A stretch of 6,646 nucleotides of DNA from positions 1 through 6,646 of the forward strand of contig JACQRN010000158.1 in NCBI GenBank assembly GCA_016206515.1. Direction: 5' to 3'. This document shows, piece after piece, positions 4,138-6,646 of this stretch (its first letter is position 1; every line of letters begins with the position of its first letter). This stretch comes from Planctomycetota bacterium (GTDB lineage Bacteria > Planctomycetota > SBBH01 > JACQRN01). The notes under the pieces are model-generated. The model ran no database searches. It was not told where the DNA came from and saw only the letters and a program-made list of their open reading frames with translations. Made by a program: the position numbers and the translations under genes.

Positions 4138-5820
4138 CCCCGCGCGCCCGCGCCCGGGGCGTCTGACGCGCTTCAGGATGTTCTTGGCCGCCTCGGCGCT
4201 CGGATGCTTCGGGGCGCGCCGCAGGAACAGCCCCAGCAGGTCGCACCCCAGCGCATCCATGGGGGGGGCCCCGTCGGAGAGGTGGAACCCGAGGAAGTAG
4301 AGCGCCTGCGGGGGGACCTCGCGGTCGCCCCCCAGGCGCGTCAGGAGCTTCGCATGATGCGACCGGCCCAGGGACGAGAACCGGGCGAGCGCCGTGTCGG
4401 TCTGCCGCGCGCGCGGGGTCAGGGCGAGGGACGACTGTTGCAGCGACAGGATCGCCTCGGCGTAGCGGGTCTCGAAGTCGTCCGGGGAGAGCTTCGAGGC
4501 GAGGTGGACTAGGCGGGCCGACTCCCGGAACCGCTTCGACTTCCGGGAGCGGAGCGCCTCCTCGAGGAGGGTCTTCGTGATCCCCGCGCGGTCGGCGACC
4601 TGCAGGACGTCCAGGAGGATGTCCGAGACGGGATCTTCCTTGCGGACGAGTTCGAGGAAGCGCGTGCGCGCCTGGCGGACGAACGCCCCGGACAGGCGCT
4701 CCCCCTGGAGCCGCAGGGCGCGACCCAGGGCCCGCGCGAGGGGGGAGGGGGCCCCCGGCTGGAGGCGGCGCAGGAGGAGCGGCGGCGCGCACCGCATCCG
4801 TCCCAGGGTGTCGGCAAGATCGTTGCGCCCCCCCTCGTCGGCCCCCTCGAGCGCCTTGAGGAGGGCGGACACGGTGCGGGAGGTGTCGAGCGTCTCGATG
4901 CGCTTGAGCGCGAAGGTTCGCGCCGAGGCGCCGGCGCGGACAAGCTCCAGGAGCGCGCCAAGGTGCGACTCGCGCACCGGCAGGTTCGCCAGCAGAGGGA
5001 GCGTCGCCTCGACGACCTGGGCGGTTCCCTGACGCGCCAGGTCTAGGAGGGGGGCGGTGAGTGTCGCGTCGACCTCCCCCGGCACCAGCGAGCGCAGGGC
5101 GGCGCAGGCGATCTCCGGGGCGGTGCGCGCCTTGAGGTAGCGCGCCGCCCAGCGCCCCGGCGCGTCCTGTGCTTCCTTGGCCAGGGGGATCAGGTGCGCG
5201 ATCGCCCTCGGGGCCTTGTCGGGGGAAAGGCTTCCGACGATCCGGGCGGCCTCGTCCCGGAGCGCCTTGCGGGTCGCGTCGTCTGCGCGCGGCAGGGCGG
5301 AGAGAAGGTGGCCCGCGGCCGCCTCGATCGCCTGCGCGTCGGTGCCGCGGAAGATCTCCAGCAGCGCCTCGAGCGCCTCCCTCGTGCCCAGGGTGGAGAG
5401 GATGTCGGAGGCGGCCAGTCGCGCGGAGGTGGGGCCCGTGCGGATCATCCGCGCGAGGGGTTCGATGGGGGGGGTCGCGAGGCGTTTGTAGGTGTCGATC
5501 GCCTTCGCCCGTACCGCCCCGTCGCGCCCCATGGCGGCGGCGAGGACCGGGACCATGTCGGGACCCGGGGAGCGGCCCAGGGCGTCCATCGCATACCCGG
5601 ACAGGACCCCGTTGGCCGATCCGGCGGCCTTGCGCAGCATGGACCGGACAGCCGGATCCTCGGGAAGCAGATACCCCAGGATCCGCGCCGCGGCGCAGGC
5701 GAGTTCCTGGTCTTCCCCCTCGAGGAGGGCGACGACACGGGGGACCTGCAGAGAGGAGGATTCCTTGTCCATCGAGCCCTTTCCGTGTACGGCTTGACCG
5801 GGATGCTTCTTCTTTGTCAT
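4135..5820 (-). CDS. HEAT-repeat protein with a TPR-like C-terminal region
   Basis: A 561-residue, alpha-helical repeat protein without signal peptide or membrane segments, probably a cytoplasmic protein-protein scaffold. After a Lys-rich start (1-16), residues about 25-395 contain successive HEAT/ARM-like helix pairs, for example VPRVVALLEGEDQELACAAA (26-45), MVPVLAAAMGRDGAVRAKA (89-107) and RTVSALLKALEGADEGGRND (315-334). Residues about 415-555 are more TPR-like, with paired helices around RFRESARLVHLASKLSPDD and PMDALGCDLLGLFLRRAPKH. The end is basic (RRPGRGRAG). The ATG at 5820 has AGGA seven bases upstream. An in-frame ATG at 5772 with GGAAAGGG just before it is a credible alternative that would drop 16 residues. 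It appears to lead an operon with the GT2 enzyme (12-bp gap). No catalytic motif is visible; partner and role are unknown. Confidence 0.85.
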   Translation of the reverse strand: MTKKKHPGQAVHGKGSMDKESSSLQVPRVVALLEGEDQELACAAARILGYLLPEDPAVRSMLRKAAGSANGVLSGYAMDALGRSPGPDMVPVLAAAMGRDGAVRAKAIDTYKRLATPPIEPLARMIRTGPTSARLAASDILSTLGTREALEALLEIFRGTDAQAIEAAAGHLLSALPRADDATRKALRDEAARIVGSLSPDKAPRAIAHLIPLAKEAQDAPGRWAARYLKARTAPEIACAALRSLVPGEVDATLTAPLLDLARQGTAQVVEATLPLLANLPVRESHLGALLELVRAGASARTFALKRIETLDTSRTVSALLKALEGADEGGRNDLADTLGRMRCAPPLLLRRLQPGAPSPLARALGRALRLQGERLSGAFVRQARTRFLELVRKEDPVSDILLDVLQVADRAGITKTLLEEALRSRKSKRFRESARLVHLASKLSPDDFETRYAEAILSLQQSSLALTPRARQTDTALARFSSLGRSHHAKLLTRLGGDREVPPQALYFLGFHLSDGAPPMDALGCDLLGLFLRRAPKHPSAEAAKNILKRVRRPGRGRAG

Positions 5821-5873
5821 GCCGCTATCCTAGTGGAACACGGCGGTTGCGTGTAGGGTGAATCTCGTAACTT

Positions 5874-5879
5874 ATTATA
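5874..5879 (-). promoter_or_regulatory. Candidate -10 box for the HEAT-GT2-basic protein operon
   Basis: On the minus strand TATAAT is an exact -10 hexamer in a markedly A/T-rich island (about 5866-5900) within GC-rich DNA. The expected start near 5867 would give a leader of about 47 nt before the ATG at 5820, with a small hairpin ACACG/CGTGT (5838-5854) and AGGA at normal spacing. A good -35 box at 16-19 bp is missing, so it may depend on another sigma factor or an activator, or be fortuitous. Confidence 0.45.
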
Positions 5880-5898
5880 CTGTATGTAGTTAAGTATT

Positions 5899-6646
5899 CT
5901 ACCTTGCCGGGTTCAGATCGGCCCAGTCATAGATCGTCAGACCCGCGCCCAGACATCGTCTCGATGTGATCTCCTTCCATAGGAAAGGAAGCCCTGCGTT
6001 CTCCAGCCCCTCCAAAGACCCTTCCCCGCCGCGTCTGGCCGCTCCGGTGTGGACCTCGAAGACGGGGCGGACCCCCTCCAGGAGCGCGGCGAGGCGCTCC
6101 CAACCCGGCCCATCGCGCATCCCGCTGACGACCAGGAGGTCGATCCCCGCGCCGGAGAGCGCCTCCGGACGCATCGGGAGGGTCGGCCGAGAGAAGGTGC
6201 TCCGTGAGGCGCTTTCCTCGTTGTCCTGGATGAGGAAGTGCAGAGCGAATCGCCTCCCCCCCTGTCGTTCGCCGATCGTACGCAGGCGGCGCAGGCGGTC
6301 CCTCTGGGCGTCCGATCCCGCAGCCGCTTCCATATCTTCCAACTGGGCGTCGGTGCGGCCGAACGCCCAGGTCGGCAGGGCGCCGGTCGTCCAGAAGGTG
6401 TGGTCGAGAGCGAGGCGCGCGTCGTCGGGGACCTCCGGGGCGGTCTGCAGCCAGCGCGCGAGCTCGACGCGCGCGTCCGGGCGCGTCAGGAGCCGGTCGA
6501 ACAGGACCGACTTCGCGGCGGTCGGCGCCCCCGCCAGCAGGACGGCCAGCGGAAGGAGGAGGCGGCGCTTCCCGTGCGGGATCGCCCGCGCCAGGACCTG
6601 CGCGGCGCCGAGGCACGCGAACGGGAGGATCGGCGCCGCGCAGGTC
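5899..6646 (-). CDS. GT39-like membrane glycosyltransferase, C-terminal part (runs off the window)
   Basis: This frame is open from the TAG at 5901-5899 to the right edge, giving at least 248 residues with the N-terminus outside. The visible part starts with hydrophobic stretches (1-20 and 29-44 of the visible residues) split by HGKRR. It continues with KSVLFDRLLTRPDARVELAR (45-64), a pattern I know from the C-terminal region of GT39/PMT-like integral membrane glycosyltransferases. A soluble tail ends with GLPFLWKEI and GAGLTIYDWADL, resembling the usual final strand of that family. Such enzymes transfer sugars from lipid-phosphate donors on the outer face of the cytoplasmic membrane. In-frame alternative starts such as the TTG at 6342 would cut through this conserved stretch, so I reject them. 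The catalytic N-terminal Asp motif is not visible, so the family call is moderate. It precedes the HEAT operon by 78 bp. Confidence 0.65.
   Translation of the reverse strand, partial: TCAAPILPFACLGAAQVLARAIPHGKRRLLLPLAVLLAGAPTAAKSVLFDRLLTRPDARVELARWLQTAPEVPDDARLALDHTFWTTGALPTWAFGRTDAQLEDMEAAAGSDAQRDRLRRLRTIGERQGGRRFALHFLIQDNEESASRSTFSRPTLPMRPEALSGAGIDLLVVSGMRDGPGWERLAALLEGVRPVFEVHTGAARRGGEGSLEGLENAGLPFLWKEITSRRCLGAGLTIYDWADLNPAR

Noticed and set aside
3478..4512. A 344-codon rightward open frame opposite the GT2 and HEAT genes
   Set aside because: It crosses the boundary of two well-supported minus-strand genes and has no recognisable motif.
5927..6616. A 229-codon minus-strand frame overlapping the right-edge gene
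   Set aside because: Its product is Pro/Arg/Gly-rich, whereas the overlapping frame gives membrane segments and a GT39-like stretch.

Overview
The window is G+C-rich bacterial DNA (about two thirds to 70 % by eye) from one chromosome-like, densely coded segment. A type IV pilus ATPase, a lipoprotein, a 3D-domain envelope protein, a HEAT-repeat protein, a GT2/GT39 glycosyltransferase pair and several unfamiliar small proteins point to a diderm, GC-rich, probably uncultured lineage of the Planctomycetota/Acidobacteriota/deltaproteobacterial type. The phylum cannot be fixed from the sequence alone. I see no transposase, integrase, CRISPR array, phage gene or defence system.

Layout, left to right. 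1-191 has no supported gene but contains a bulged hairpin. 192-470 (+) encodes a small, very acidic stand-alone lipoyl/biotinyl-fold protein that lacks the modifiable lysine. Only 15 bp later comes tRNA-Val(UAC) (486-558). Between the tRNA and the convergent end of a pilT-type gene lies a block of four perfect hairpins (568-723). The pilT-type ATPase runs leftward (1880-741). It diverges from a rightward envelope pair: a small lipoprotein of unknown function (1953-2408) and a secreted/anchored 3D (double-psi beta-barrel) protein (2443-2979). The second gene has its own near-consensus sigma-70 promoter, placed so that its transcript should be leaderless.

The right half is a leftward series. 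A GT39-like membrane glycosyltransferase enters from the right edge (C-terminal part only, ends 5899). After a 78-bp A/T-rich gap come a 561-aa HEAT-repeat protein (5820-4135), a polyprenyl-phosphate-sugar-synthase-like GT2 enzyme (4122-3400) and a small basic protein with a histone-H1-like Lys/Pro/Ala tail (3387-2989). The last three are separated by 12 bp each and look like one operon. GT2 enzymes of this class make lipid-phosphate sugars, and GT39-type enzymes use them, so the two plausibly act in one surface-glycan or protein-glycosylation route. The roles of the HEAT and basic proteins there are unknown.

Most worth a second look are the hairpin array after tRNA-Val, the lysine-less lipoyl-fold protein beside it, a leader hairpin that would compete with the tRNA acceptor stem, and the leaderless promoter. 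None of this proves a new system; they are specific, checkable observations in an otherwise ordinary chromosomal region.
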